DNA of 64,000 bases from JAWXCE01 sp034440495 (GTDB lineage Bacteria > Pseudomonadota > Alphaproteobacteria > Rhizobiales > Rhodomicrobiaceae), in NCBI GenBank assembly GCA_034440495.1, contig JAWXCE010000026.1, positions 1 through 64,000 of the forward strand, given 5' to 3'. Numbering within the stretch: position 1 is the stretch's first letter; every line of letters starts with the position of its first letter. This document shows positions 27,784 to 37,054 of this stretch, in pieces. The translations under genes were made by a program, and so were the position numbers. The notes under the pieces are model-generated. The model had not been told where the DNA came from. It worked only from the letters and a program-made list of their open reading frames with translations, and did not search any database.

Positions 27784-28761
27784 ATGGCCGCGACTTTAAG
27801 AATGACCCGCCGGGAGGCGCTACTCACCGGCGCCGCGTTTGGCGTTTCAGCGCTTACGCCTGCATGGTTTGCACCCGCCGCCGCGAAAGCCCCGCTGGGC
27901 GGCGTTTCGGTGCCAACGCATTACCGCGTCAAGCTCGGGGAGTTCGAGGTGATGAGCGTTCTCGACAGCATCTGGCAAACGGATGGGCCGCACCCGATTT
28001 TCGGCGCGGAGCAAAAGCCGGAGGACGTTCAGGCGCTCATGCGCAACAACCTGCTGCCGGAAAAGCGCATGGAGTTACAGTTCACGCCGGTCATCATCAA
28101 CACTGGCTCGCAGATCGTTGTGATCGATGCGGGCAACGGCCCAACAGGTAAGTTCGCGCAAGGCAAGCTGGCGAAAATCGCGGCCGCGGCTGGCGTTGCG
28201 CCCGAGGCGGTCGATGTGGTCGTGCTCACCCACGGCCATCCCGACCACGTCGAGGGTCTGACCGAGGGCGGCAAACCTGTGTTTCCAAACGCGAAACTGG
28301 CGATGAGCGAAAAGGAATTCGCGTTCTGGGACAAAACCGCGTTCCCGGCCGAAGTGGCGCCCTTCCAGGATATTTTCAAAAAGAACGTCTCCGCCCTGAA
28401 AGACCGCATCACTTTCCTGAAAAATGAGGGCGAGGCCGCGCCCGGCATTCGTCTGCTTGACGCACCCGGCCACACTCCCGGCCATGTCGTGGTTAGCGTC
28501 GAAAGCGCGGACAAGCGCGTGCTTGTGCTAAGCGACGCAGTCCATCACCCGATCATTTCCTTTGAGCGGCCAGATTGGTCATTCGTGTTCGATGGCGACA
28601 AGGCCGTGGCGGCGGCAACCCGCAAGCGCGTCCTCGACATGGCGGCGACGGACAAAATTGCAACGCAGGGCTATCACATGCCATTCCCGAGCTTCGGCTA
28701 TGTGGAGAAAAAGGCTGGCGCCTTCCGCTGGGTGCAGGCGACGTACCAGCTTACGCTTTAA
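27784..28761 (+). CDS. Tat-exported metallo-beta-lactamase-fold hydrolase, paralogue
   Basis: Also 325 residues from the ATG at 27784, with AGGGGAG upstream; the twin-arginine signal is MTRREALLTGAAFG. It aligns along its full length with the preceding gene (DGPHPIFGAEQ, NLLPEKRMELQFTPVIINTG, LDAPGHTPGH, WVQATYQLTL). The first metal motif reads HGHPDHVEG rather than HFHGDHIGG but keeps all ligands. The two copies differ enough that divergence of substrate is plausible. A 16-base perfect inverted repeat follows. Confidence 0.87.
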   Translation: MAATLRMTRREALLTGAAFGVSALTPAWFAPAAAKAPLGGVSVPTHYRVKLGEFEVMSVLDSIWQTDGPHPIFGAEQKPEDVQALMRNNLLPEKRMELQFTPVIINTGSQIVVIDAGNGPTGKFAQGKLAKIAAAAGVAPEAVDVVVLTHGHPDHVEGLTEGGKPVFPNAKLAMSEKEFAFWDKTAFPAEVAPFQDIFKKNVSALKDRITFLKNEGEAAPGIRLLDAPGHTPGHVVVSVESADKRVLVLSDAVHHPIISFERPDWSFVFDGDKAVAAATRKRVLDMAATDKIATQGYHMPFPSFGYVEKKAGAFRWVQATYQLTL

Positions 28762-28774
28762 CCTCCAGCGCCTC

Positions 28775-28820
28775 CCATCTTCATCCCGGCCAAACGAAGC
28801 GCGAGCCGGGATGAAGATGG
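28775..28820. repeat. 16-base inverted repeat between convergent genes
   Basis: Arms CCATCTTCATCCCGGC and GCCGGGATGAAGATGG match exactly around a 14-base loop. It lies between the stops of two convergent genes. There is no T tract on either side, so it is either a weak two-way terminator or a mobile palindrome of the kind seen upstream of parE. Confidence 0.65.
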
Positions 28821-28829
28821 CGGACAGTT

Positions 28830-29597
28830 TTACACGGCGTTGGTGGAGCTTTGTGGCAGATCGCTTTCAGGCTTTCGCGCCTTGCCATCAAGATATGTAT
28901 TGACGATTTTTTGTGGCGACACGCCTGTCAGATAAAGCGTCATACAAAACGAATTGCGCGCCATACGTTTGAGATAACCGTCGCGCTTGTATTTCTCCGC
29001 GCTCGTCACCGCCCGCGAGCGCAAGATAACGAGCCGATTGCGACCAAGTCTCAGGACAAAATCGACATCCTCCATAAGCGGTATGGCGGCGAATCCGCCA
29101 ACCTTGTCGTAAAGCGCGCGTGAAATCAGCAAGCCCTGATCGCCATATGGCAGACGGAAAACGGCGCAGCGCATTGCTACGACCCATTCAAGCCAGCGCG
29201 GAGCAAAGCCGGTATCATTGAGCGCAAAGCGGAAAGCAGCGGCTGTTTGCGGAACGCCCCCGCTCTCGATGCTGTTGATGTGCGCTTCTACCTCGCGCTC
29301 CCACCCCGTCTCCAAAACCGTGTCGGCGTGGAGAAAGAGCAGCCAGCGGCCCCTAGCGGCGGCGGCGCCGGCGATGAGCTGCGGCCCGCGTCCCCCGCCC
29401 GGGCCTTCGATAAACTTGGCGCCAGTTGCATCGGCGATTGCTGCGGTGTCGTCCGTCGAGCCGCCATCCGTAACGATGACTTCCGTGACAAGGCCCTCGA
29501 CAGCAGCAGGCACCAGCGCGGCGAAGGTCTGGCCAAGCCCGGTTTGTGCGTTCAGCGTTGGAATAATGACTGAGATCATGGAGCCGATCATAACCAC
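28830..29597 (-). CDS. Family 2 glycosyltransferase (TIGR04283-like)
   Basis: A 255-residue GT-A glycosyltransferase. ISVIIPTLNAQTGL opens the fold, TDGGSTDDT and FLHADTVL provide the donor and metal (DxD-like HADT) motifs, and GDQGLLISRALYDKVGGFAAIPLMEDVDF is the acceptor-side signature with the EDVD catalytic region. The pattern fits the TIGR04283 family, often named for arsenosugar biosynthesis although function varies. The start may be the ATG at 29597, 29591 or 29579; family members usually begin at the last. No membrane helix seen. Confidence 0.85.
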   Translation of the reverse strand: MVMIGSMISVIIPTLNAQTGLGQTFAALVPAAVEGLVTEVIVTDGGSTDDTAAIADATGAKFIEGPGGGRGPQLIAGAAAARGRWLLFLHADTVLETGWEREVEAHINSIESGGVPQTAAAFRFALNDTGFAPRWLEWVVAMRCAVFRLPYGDQGLLISRALYDKVGGFAAIPLMEDVDFVLRLGRNRLVILRSRAVTSAEKYKRDGYLKRMARNSFCMTLYLTGVSPQKIVNTYLDGKARKPESDLPQSSTNAV

Positions 29598-29674
29598 TTA
29601 GAATCTGGGTACAAGGACGGTCTTACCCCCTAAATGTTCTTTATTTGTCCCAAAAGAACAAGTAACGTGTATGC

Positions 29675-30799
29675 ATGCGTAAAACAAAATACACTCCAGC
29701 CGCGAAAGTGATGGCAGACGCGCCTCCGGTGGATACGGAACGTCGGCGGGGCCGGGGCGCGTGCTCCAATGCGGGCAGCCGTTATGACAGCGAGCAGGGC
29801 GGCGATTTTGACGACGGCTGGGAGACGCTAGGCGACCTGACCGATCTCAAAACCGAGGTCATTTTCGAGACAGCCAAACGTATCATCACGACCAACGACT
29901 CGCCGGACATTTCCTTCGACCAGTCCATCAACGCCTATCGCGGCTGTGAGCACGGCTGCATTTACTGCTACGCCCGACCAACGCACAGCTACCTCGGCTT
30001 CTCGGCGGGCCTCGATTTCGAGACAAAGCTCATCGCTAAAATCAACGCGGCGGAGCAGCTTGAACGCGAACTCGCCAAGCCGGGATATGTGGTCAAGCCC
30101 ATCATGCTGGGCAGTAACACCGATCCGTATCAGCCCATTGAGCGCGAGCAGCAACTTACTCGCCGCCTGCTGGAGGTGTTCGACCGTACTAGCCATCCCG
30201 TCGGCATCGTAACAAAGTCTGCGCTGGTTTTGCGCGATATCGATCTGCTTGCGTCGCTCGCCTCACGCGGCCTCACAAAGGTAGCCCTGTCCATTACGAC
30301 GCTCGATCACAGGCTCGCCCGGCGGATGGAGCCGCGCGCATCGACGCCGATGAAGCGGGTGGATGCATTGCGACGCCTGAGCGAGGCGGGTGTGCCGACC
30401 GTCATCATGACCGCGCCGATCATCCCCGTCATCAATGACCACGAGATCGAGGCATTGCTTGCAACCGGGGCCCAAGCAGGTGCGCGACAGGCCGCTTACG
30501 TGCTCGTGCGGCTGCCGCTCGAAATTAGCCCGCTGTTTCAGGAATGGCTGACGGAGGAGTTTCCTGACCGCGCAAAGCGAGTAATGTCGCTGATTCGTTC
30601 CACGCGTGGCGGCAAGGACTATGTGTCGGACTTCGGCGAGCGCCAAACCGGCGCGGGCGTTTACGGGGCCCAAATTGCGCGCCGCTATAGGGTCGCGCTG
30701 CAAAAGCATGGGTTGAACGAGAGGCGATGCACCCTGCGTTGCGATATCTTCCAGGCTCCGGTTGCCAAAGGCGGGCAATTCACGCTGTTTCAACCTTGA
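29675..30799 (+). CDS. PA0069-family radical SAM protein
   Basis: A 374-residue radical SAM enzyme. The [4Fe-4S] motif is CEHGCIYC (CxxxCxxC) within NAYRGCEHGCIYCYARPTH. The family-typical MLGSNTDPYQPIE and SALVLRDIDLLASLA segments follow, and the order resembles spore photoproduct lyase-like proteins. The N-terminal 60 residues are charged and low-complexity, possibly disordered. The reaction is not established for this family. It stands alone, divergent from the glycosyltransferase. Confidence 0.88.
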   Translation: MRKTKYTPAAKVMADAPPVDTERRRGRGACSNAGSRYDSEQGGDFDDGWETLGDLTDLKTEVIFETAKRIITTNDSPDISFDQSINAYRGCEHGCIYCYARPTHSYLGFSAGLDFETKLIAKINAAEQLERELAKPGYVVKPIMLGSNTDPYQPIEREQQLTRRLLEVFDRTSHPVGIVTKSALVLRDIDLLASLASRGLTKVALSITTLDHRLARRMEPRASTPMKRVDALRRLSEAGVPTVIMTAPIIPVINDHEIEALLATGAQAGARQAAYVLVRLPLEISPLFQEWLTEEFPDRAKRVMSLIRSTRGGKDYVSDFGERQTGAGVYGAQIARRYRVALQKHGLNERRCTLRCDIFQAPVAKGGQFTLFQP

Positions 30800-30872
30800 G
30801 CGCCAGCGCGCTTTATCGTGGACGGCGGCAAAGCGTGTCTTGCCGGAGCAAAACGAACGCGGCATGCCTTGA

Positions 30873-31520
30873 ATGATGAAAGCTCGCAAAACGATCCAAC
30901 TCGCTCTTCAGCCCGATTATTCGCACGAAGCCCGTCTGCAGCGCCGCTACAACGGGTGCGTTGCGGGCGTGGATGAAGCCGGGCGCGGGCCGCTCGCCGG
31001 TCCGGTGGTCGCCGCCGCCGTCATTCTGGATATGTCCCGCATACCGTCTGGTCTTAATGACTCCAAAGCTCTCAGCCGCACCGAACGCGAAAGGCTTGCC
31101 ACCCTCATTATGCAATGCGCCGATGTCGGTATCGGCTTTGCCAGCGTCGAGACAATCGACTCCATCAACATTCTGCAAGCCACACTTTACGCCATGCAGC
31201 AGGCCATCGCCGCTTTGTCCCGCCCGCCCACTTCAGCGCTGATCGATGGGCGCGAGCGTCCGCGTCTCGATTGTGAGGTGGAAACCCTTATTGGCGGCGA
31301 CGCACTGTCGTTGTCGATCGCGGCTGCCTCGATTATCGCGAAGGTCACGCGCGACAAACTGATGAGGGAACTTGCATGCATGCACGCAGGTTACGGGTGG
31401 GATCACAACATGGGTTACGCCACCATGGAGCACCGCCAGGCCTTAACCCGACTTGGGCCGACAAAGGAGCACCGACGGTCTTTTGCGCCAGTTAGAGATA
31501 TTGTCGCTTTGTGGGAATAA
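30873..31520 (+). CDS. rnhB: Ribonuclease HII
   Basis: Removes ribonucleotides from DNA and RNA-DNA hybrids, 215 residues. The catalytic acids are in VDEAGRGPLAGPVV (DEAG) and in the later ALIDG and ASIIAKVTRD segments; LNDSKALS is also diagnostic. It lies 73 bases after the radical SAM gene on the same strand. Either of two adjacent ATG codons could be the start. Confidence 0.96.
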   Translation: MMKARKTIQLALQPDYSHEARLQRRYNGCVAGVDEAGRGPLAGPVVAAAVILDMSRIPSGLNDSKALSRTERERLATLIMQCADVGIGFASVETIDSINILQATLYAMQQAIAALSRPPTSALIDGRERPRLDCEVETLIGGDALSLSIAAASIIAKVTRDKLMRELACMHAGYGWDHNMGYATMEHRQALTRLGPTKEHRRSFAPVRDIVALWE

Positions 31521-31672
31521 GGACGAGGCTATGTCTTCCACGTCACGCACTTTGCAAATTACGCGGGTGCGGGGTGCAATATACGCCGATCCGGTATATT
31601 AAAGGTTATCTTCAAATGAATTGTTTGGGGTACATTCAAAATTTAGAGCAATAAACAACAGGACGCCCTTAT

Positions 31673-31858
31673 ATGAAACTCAGCACACCGTCTTTCGGCA
31701 TTTTCCTGGTTTCAGCAATCTTTGTAGCGCTTGTAGTGATGTCGCGCCATTTCGGCATCGAGGTGCCCATTCTGACGAAAATCGTGCGTCCACATCCTTA
31801 TGAAGTTATGCTGGTGGCGTGGAGCCTGCTATTCATCGGCGTCGCGTTTAACGTTTAG
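31673..31858 (+). CDS. Small membrane protein, 61 aa
   Basis: Two predicted membrane helices (SFGIFLVSAIFVALVVMSRHFG and EVMLVAWSLLFIGVAFNV) joined by a short basic loop with conserved-looking Pro residues (EVPILTKIVRPHPYE). AGGA precedes the ATG by nine bases. It lies 50 bases before a larger membrane-associated gene and may be translated from the same message. No function recognised. Confidence 0.62.
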   Translation: MKLSTPSFGIFLVSAIFVALVVMSRHFGIEVPILTKIVRPHPYEVMLVAWSLLFIGVAFNV

Positions 31859-31908
31859 CGGGAGCAGGCAAACCGGAGAAAGCCGATTGCTGAGTTGGAG
31901 ATGAATTG

Positions 31909-33693
31909 ATGCACCGCGTGCTCCAGCAAACAGTGTCTGTGCTAACATCCGCGTCGATTGTTTTTGGCGCGGCGGCGCCAGCTTTAGCAGAGCCCGCACC
32001 CGTCACGATAGAAGATTGCAAAGTCCTCAAAGACGCCGATGTTCGCGACAAAATTAGGGAACTCACTGAAACCGCTCTCATCGGCGAGCTGAAGGACATC
32101 GATTATAAAAGGCTGGTGGATGCGCGCTGGCCCGAAGCGCGCATGGATCAGCGCATTGACGAAGCGATAGATGCGGCTGTGACGGTGCTGCGCGCCGATA
32201 AAAGCTGGCTCGACCGCGCCTATTCCAACGTTAGCCAGGAAACAGCCGAGCGCTACGCGATTGAAGTAGCGGAGCGCGCTTACGGGTCGAAGGAATTCAA
32301 GGACGCGCTTTCCGAACTTGCCGATCTGGTTGGCAAAATCATCGGCGCGCGGATCGAAAAATCCACTGAGAAAGTTTCCGGGCCAGTCATCGCCTGTGTA
32401 CAGACGACCTTGCAAACCCGCTATGGCGACGCGCTCTCGCAGGTTTTCGCCCGCGAAACCGAGCAAAGCATCCGCGTCAACCCGACCGGCGCAAGCGCAA
32501 AAATCGACGCGGCCGACCTCGCATTTCAGGGCGGGGCGACGATCTCGGGCATTATTCTCGTTGTAACGCGGCAGGTGATAGCCCGCATGATCGCCGGCAT
32601 CGGCACGCGGATCGCGGGCGCGATCGCGACGCGGATTATCTCAAGTTTTGCGGGGCTGGTCGGCCTCGCGCTTATTGCATCCGATTTATATAACGCTGGT
32701 GACGGCGTGTTTCCGCTTATCGCCGAGCGCATGAAGTCTGCGGAGTCCAAAGAGCTTATTAAAACCGAAATCGTTAAAGTGCTGCAAACCGAAGTTACCC
32801 AACAGCTAGAGCCGATCGGACGGGAGACAGCGGAGCGCATTCACGCGCTGTGGCTCGACTTCCGTCAGAAGTATGACAAGCTGCTCAGTCTGGCGGATCA
32901 GTACCCGGCTTTCGCCGCGTTCCTGAAAGATCGCAAAATCGACCAGCTTGGGCGGCTTGGGCGCATTGTTCAGATCATTATCAACGGCGAGGGTGAAAAG
33001 CGCGTTGAATGGCGCACGGCCGACGGCTCGCTCAACCTGGCGATGCTGGATCTGGATGATAACGGCGTCGCCATTGCCGAGGAGCAGAAGTCTATCGATG
33101 CGGCGCTGAAGTGGAACCAGCTCACCGGCGGCAAACTCGACCTCGTCGCGCGTTTCGGCCTGCATAAACTCATGGCACCGGACGCGGTGTCGAAAGAGCA
33201 GCTCCAGAAACTTCTCTCCCTCGACGATAAGCTGGTCATCACGCGCATCGCGGGCATAGAAGCGGCGGCGCGCGACCTGCTGCTGGGGCTGCCAGCTACG
33301 CAGCTTCGCGAGATAGGCCGCCGGTTGACCGAGTCCGAGCTAACCGCGTTCTCGGATTATCAACGCTTTCTGTCTCCGGAGGGGGCAAGGCGCGTAGCGA
33401 GGGAAATTGGCGATAACCCCGGGGCTATTAAGGTGTTGTCCGAGAACACGGTGAAAACCGGCATTATGAACAGCCGCGATCAGCTTGCCGCAATCGATAT
33501 GGTGCTGCGCGCGCCAAGCCCAATCCCGGACATCATGCGGGTCGCCAACGATTTCGATATGACTACCGATGGCCGAGTGGACTGGCGTCTGTTCTGGCGG
33601 CGGCACATGTTCATCGTGATTATTTTGATGATATTTGGGTTGGTGATGCTCGCGGTGCTGCGGCGTCTCGTTCTCGGCCGCCCGGCGAAATAA
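31909..33693 (+). CDS. Exported membrane-bound protein of unknown function, 594 aa
   Basis: Starts at the ATG at 31909 (GGAG eight bases upstream). A signal peptide (residues 1-28, ending AAAPALA-EPA) leads into a mostly helical periplasmic part of about 170 residues, a Gly/Ala/Ile-rich hydrophobic block (ATISGIILVVTRQVIARMIA...LVGLALIASDLY), a further helical region with many Leu and charged residues, and a C-terminal membrane helix (HMFIVIILMIFGLVMLAVL) with a short basic tail. No catalytic motif was recognised. Codon use is that of the backbone. The small membrane protein before it and the YbjQ-like gene after it could be partners. Confidence 0.72.
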   Translation: MHRVLQQTVSVLTSASIVFGAAAPALAEPAPVTIEDCKVLKDADVRDKIRELTETALIGELKDIDYKRLVDARWPEARMDQRIDEAIDAAVTVLRADKSWLDRAYSNVSQETAERYAIEVAERAYGSKEFKDALSELADLVGKIIGARIEKSTEKVSGPVIACVQTTLQTRYGDALSQVFARETEQSIRVNPTGASAKIDAADLAFQGGATISGIILVVTRQVIARMIAGIGTRIAGAIATRIISSFAGLVGLALIASDLYNAGDGVFPLIAERMKSAESKELIKTEIVKVLQTEVTQQLEPIGRETAERIHALWLDFRQKYDKLLSLADQYPAFAAFLKDRKIDQLGRLGRIVQIIINGEGEKRVEWRTADGSLNLAMLDLDDNGVAIAEEQKSIDAALKWNQLTGGKLDLVARFGLHKLMAPDAVSKEQLQKLLSLDDKLVITRIAGIEAAARDLLLGLPATQLREIGRRLTESELTAFSDYQRFLSPEGARRVAREIGDNPGAIKVLSENTVKTGIMNSRDQLAAIDMVLRAPSPIPDIMRVANDFDMTTDGRVDWRLFWRRHMFIVIILMIFGLVMLAVLRRLVLGRPAK

Positions 33694-33719
33694 CTGCTCG
33701 CGGAAAAGGAAGCGCCATC

Positions 33720-34040
33720 ATGCTCTATACAGTCGATCAGCTATCGGGCCGCGCTATCCGGGAGGGCGAAATGCTGACCGCATCAGCCGTTGGCGCCAGC
33801 AACATCGTGCGCGACCTGCGCGAAATTCTCACCAACACCTTCGGCGGGCGCATGCGGCAATACGAAACCCTCATCGACGTAGCGGTGGAAAATGGCATGC
33901 AGGGGCTGCGCGATAAGGCCATAGCCAAAGGCTATGACGGCGTTGTGGCCGTGCGAGTATCCACACCCACCATTGTCGAGGGCAGCGCCGCTGTTCTGGT
34001 TTATGGCACCGGCTTCAACTTTGCGAGCGATAAAGCCTGA
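33720..34040 (+). CDS. YbjQ/UPF0145-family protein
   Basis: A 106-residue soluble protein. The pattern VGASNIVRDLREILTNTFGGRMRQYETLI, then AIAKGYDGVVAVRVSTPTI and a final VLVYGTGFNF fits the YbjQ (UPF0145, often called heavy-metal-binding domain) family, which forms pentamers of unknown role. It lies 26 bases after the 594-residue membrane protein and is probably cotranscribed. Confidence 0.8.
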   Translation: MLYTVDQLSGRAIREGEMLTASAVGASNIVRDLREILTNTFGGRMRQYETLIDVAVENGMQGLRDKAIAKGYDGVVAVRVSTPTIVEGSAAVLVYGTGFNFASDKA

Positions 34041-34136
34041 CCTATGCCTGGCCTATGGTTGTGTAATTGCCCGAAGACGATCAGTATAATACCCAGTTAA
34101 TCCGCATAAACAGCGGGCAAAGCCTGGGAGGGCGCG

Positions 34137-34919
34137 ATGAAACTTGATGGTTTGAGCGCAATCGTGACCGGCGGCGCGTCGGGCCTGGGAGCCGCAGCCG
34201 CGGAAGCTCTAGCGCAGGCGGGCGCTAAAATTGCCATTCTCGATCTCAATCGCGACACCGGCGAGGCGCTCGCCGCAAAGCTCGGCGGCGTGTTCTGCCA
34301 CTGCGATGTAACGAGCGAAGTCACGGTCGAAAGCGCGCTGGACTGCGCGAGAGCAAAGCACGGCGTGGAGCGCATCTTGGTGAACTGCGCAGGGATAGCC
34401 ATCGGCCAGCGCACCGTGCGCCGCAACCGCGACGATGGCGCGATCATTGCGCACAATCTTGCGAGCTTTGAGAAAGTTGTCGCCGTCAATCTGATCGGCA
34501 CCTTTTACATAATAACGCAGTGCGCGGCGGCGATGATGGCGCAGGCGCCGATTACGCCGGATGGCGGGCGTGGCGTGATCGTGAACACCGCATCGGTTGC
34601 AGCGCAGGATGGGCAGATCGGACAAATCGCCTATGCCGCATCGAAAGGCGGCGTAGCATCCATGACATTGCCCGCCGCACGCGATCTGGCGAAGGACGGC
34701 ATCCGCGTCATGGCGATCCTCCCCGGTCTGTTCGACACGCCGATGTTTGCAGGTTTGCCCGAGGATGCCCGCGCCGCGCTAACTTCCGGCGTGCCATTCC
34801 CTTCACGGCTCGGCGCGCCCGCTGAATATGGCGCGCTCGTCCGCCACATCTGCGAGAACGACATGCTGAACGGAGAATGCATCAGGCTGGATGGCGGTGT
34901 GCGGCTGGCGCCAAAGTAA
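34137..34919 (+). CDS. Short-chain dehydrogenase, 3-hydroxyacyl-CoA dehydrogenase type II-like
   Basis: NAD(P)-binding SDR of 260 residues: TGGASGLGAAAA cofactor motif, NCAG at about 83-86, active-site Ser in NTASVAAQDGQIGQ, and the YAASKGG Tyr-Lys pair. The long insert between NCAG and the active Ser and the PGLFDTPMFAGLPEDAR segment match the HSD17B10-like 3-hydroxyacyl-CoA dehydrogenase group, suggesting a role in acyl-CoA breakdown. The exact substrate is not certain. Confidence 0.86.
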   Translation: MKLDGLSAIVTGGASGLGAAAAEALAQAGAKIAILDLNRDTGEALAAKLGGVFCHCDVTSEVTVESALDCARAKHGVERILVNCAGIAIGQRTVRRNRDDGAIIAHNLASFEKVVAVNLIGTFYIITQCAAAMMAQAPITPDGGRGVIVNTASVAAQDGQIGQIAYAASKGGVASMTLPAARDLAKDGIRVMAILPGLFDTPMFAGLPEDARAALTSGVPFPSRLGAPAEYGALVRHICENDMLNGECIRLDGGVRLAPK

Positions 34920-34996
34920 AGGCGTTGCCGCGTCAAGAACGCCGCGCGCCATTTCACCGCGTTGGCGTCGAGTATCTCCCTGCTTACAACTATTGT

Positions 34997-35500
34997 ATGA
35001 ATACAAATCCTGAGACTTTACCTCGCATACTCTTTGTATGCCTTGGCAACATTTGCCGTTCGCCAATGGCGGAGGGGGTTTTCCGCGCCATGGCGGAAAC
35101 ATCCTCCGCAGGGCCTATAACCATCGATTCAGCGGGCACGAGCGATTTCCATGAGGGCAATCCTCCGGATAGACGTGCGCAGGCCACGTTGCGCGCTAAA
35201 GGTGTCGACATAACCAGATTGCGCGCCCGGCAGGTAACGAAGGATGATTTCGCGAAGTTCGATTACATCCTCGCCATGGACGAAACTAACTTCGGCGATC
35301 TGAAAAAGCTGGCACCGCAAGGCTATGCGGGTGTTCTAAAGCTCTTCCTCGACTTTGCGCCCCTTGCATCCGTTCGCGAAGTTCCAGACCCGTATTTCGG
35401 CCAGGATAATGGCTTCGAGCATGTCTACCAGCTTATCGCGCAGGCCAGCGATGGTTTGCTAAGGGAAATTCAGGAGAAAGCCTCGAAGCCGCCGCTTTAA
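34997..35500 (+). CDS. Low molecular weight protein-tyrosine-phosphatase
   Basis: A 167-residue phosphatase with the P-loop VCLGNICRS (Cys nucleophile at about residue 16) near the N-terminus, DSAGTSDFH and the late general-acid loop VPDPYFG. The ATG at 34997 places the P-loop at the usual distance; the longer frame overlaps the dehydrogenase gene. Such enzymes dephosphorylate tyrosine kinases of surface polymers or act in stress signalling; no such partner is visible nearby. Confidence 0.92.
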   Translation: MNTNPETLPRILFVCLGNICRSPMAEGVFRAMAETSSAGPITIDSAGTSDFHEGNPPDRRAQATLRAKGVDITRLRARQVTKDDFAKFDYILAMDETNFGDLKKLAPQGYAGVLKLFLDFAPLASVREVPDPYFGQDNGFEHVYQLIAQASDGLLREIQEKASKPPL

Positions 35501-35542
35501 GCTGTATATCCGTTTTGTATCGAAACCAGCGAGAACGGAAAC

Positions 35543-36363
35543 ATGGCGACGATTAAAACCTCCGATGGAACAGAGCTTTATTATAAGGATTGGGGATCAG
35601 GTAAACCGGTGTTTTTCAGCCACGGCTGGCCACTGAACTCCGATATGTGGGAATATCAGATGGAGTTTCTCGCCTCAAAAGGCCTGCGCTGCATCGCCCA
35701 TGATCGCCGCGGTTTCGGCCGTTCCAGCCAGCCCTGGACTGGCAACAACTACGACACTTTCGCAGATGATATCGCCGCGCTGACGAACGCGCTCGACTTA
35801 AAGGACGCGACGCTTGTGGGCTTCTCCATGGGCGGCGGCGACGTGGCGCGCTATGTCAGCCGCCATGGCTCGGCCCGCGTTAGCAGGATCGCGCTGCTGG
35901 GCGCGGTGACGCCATTTCTCTCAAAACCGAAACCAACCCGAACGGCGTGGACAAATCCGTGTTCGACGGTATGCGGGCAGGCATAACCGCCGACCGCGCC
36001 GAGTTTTTCAACGGCTTTGGCAAGGTGTTCATGGGCGCGGATAAGCCGAATTCGAAAGTGTCCGCAGGCGCGCTTACGCAAACGCATAACATGGCGCTCC
36101 TGGCGTCACTGAAAAGCACGCTCGATTGCGCCGTTGCGTTCTCCGAAACGGATTTCCGGGCTGATCTGAAAGCCCTGACCATGCCAACGCTGATTTTGCA
36201 TGGTGACGCCGACGCTATCGTGCCAATTGACCTAACGGCCCGTGTCGCGGCGCAAATGATACCCGGCGCCCGGCTTGAGGTTTACGAGGGCGCGCCGCAC
36301 GGTTTCTGCTTTACGCACGAAGACCGCGTCAACGCCGACCTTCTGGCCTTCGTAAACGGTTAA
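35543..36363 (+). pseudogene. Alpha/beta hydrolase (arylesterase/non-haem chloroperoxidase type), one frameshift
   Basis: Two frames together give a normal protein of about 273 residues. The first part has FFSHGWPLNSDMW (oxyanion hole) and VGFSMGGGDVARY (nucleophile Ser). After AVTPF the frame slips; the other frame continues with LKTETNPNGVDKSVFDGMRAG, exactly where the family has its LKTExNPxG segment, and on to LILHGDADAIVP (catalytic Asp) and GAPHGF (catalytic His). The sequence TTTCTCTCAAAACC at 35915-35928 would be in frame as CTCCTC, so one C appears lost. Everything else is intact, so this is either a very recent mutation or a read error. Confidence 0.85.
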
Positions 36364-36402
36364 ACGCGGCGGAGGTGCCACCTCATTGAACGGCGCCAGC
36401 CA

Positions 36403-36966
36403 TCACTCCTCCTCGTCGGTTGCGCCTTTCGGTGAGTAAAGCGAATAGGTTTCCTCGGGTACGTAAGGGCCGCCGCCCTGAAAGGCGCGGGCTGAGAACA
36501 GAACGAAGCGTTTTACGGGGAATACGACGCCGACCAAGCCTCCGAACTGTGTCAGATAATCAGCAACCTCCATCGCCGAAGCATAGCGAAGCCGGGCAAG
36601 TGTGATGTGCGGCGCATAGTTTTGAGGCTCCGGGTCTAGCCCTGCCCGCCGCGCCGCTTTTTCGTTGAGCTTCTGCAGGCGGAGCAGCGGTTCGCATAGT
36701 TTTACACCGGCCCAGATCGACCGGGGCTTATGGCCGCCAAAGCTCCCCAATCCGCTGATTTCCACTTCGAAGCTTTCCGCTTCGATGTCAACCAGCGCGT
36801 CGGCGAAATCCGTGGCCTCAATGTCGTTCACATCGCCGACGAAACGCAGCGTGATGTGATAATTTGCAGGGTCAATCCATTTTGCCCCAGCGACGCCTGC
36901 GCGCAGCATGGAAAGCCGCACGGCGACCTGCGAAGGTACTTCTAATGCGGTGAACAGCCTTGGCAT
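36403..36966 (-). CDS. thpR: RNA 2',3'-cyclic phosphodiesterase
   Basis: LigT/ThpR of the 2H phosphoesterase superfamily, 187 residues. Both catalytic HxTx motifs are present: HITLRFVGDV in the N-terminal half and HITLARLR in the C-terminal half, with the family opening RLFTALEVP. It hydrolyses RNA 2',3'-cyclic phosphates. Convergent with the frameshifted hydrolase. Confidence 0.92.
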   Translation of the reverse strand: MPRLFTALEVPSQVAVRLSMLRAGVAGAKWIDPANYHITLRFVGDVNDIEATDFADALVDIEAESFEVEISGLGSFGGHKPRSIWAGVKLCEPLLRLQKLNEKAARRAGLDPEPQNYAPHITLARLRYASAMEVADYLTQFGGLVGVVFPVKRFVLFSARAFQGGGPYVPEETYSLYSPKGATDEEE

Positions 36967-37054
36967 AACCCGCTCCGCCTGATTTTAGCGGCGGCAAACT
37001 GCGCTGCTAGTAACGCTGCTTTGGCAGGAACAGCGTTACCTTTGGCGATTTAAA

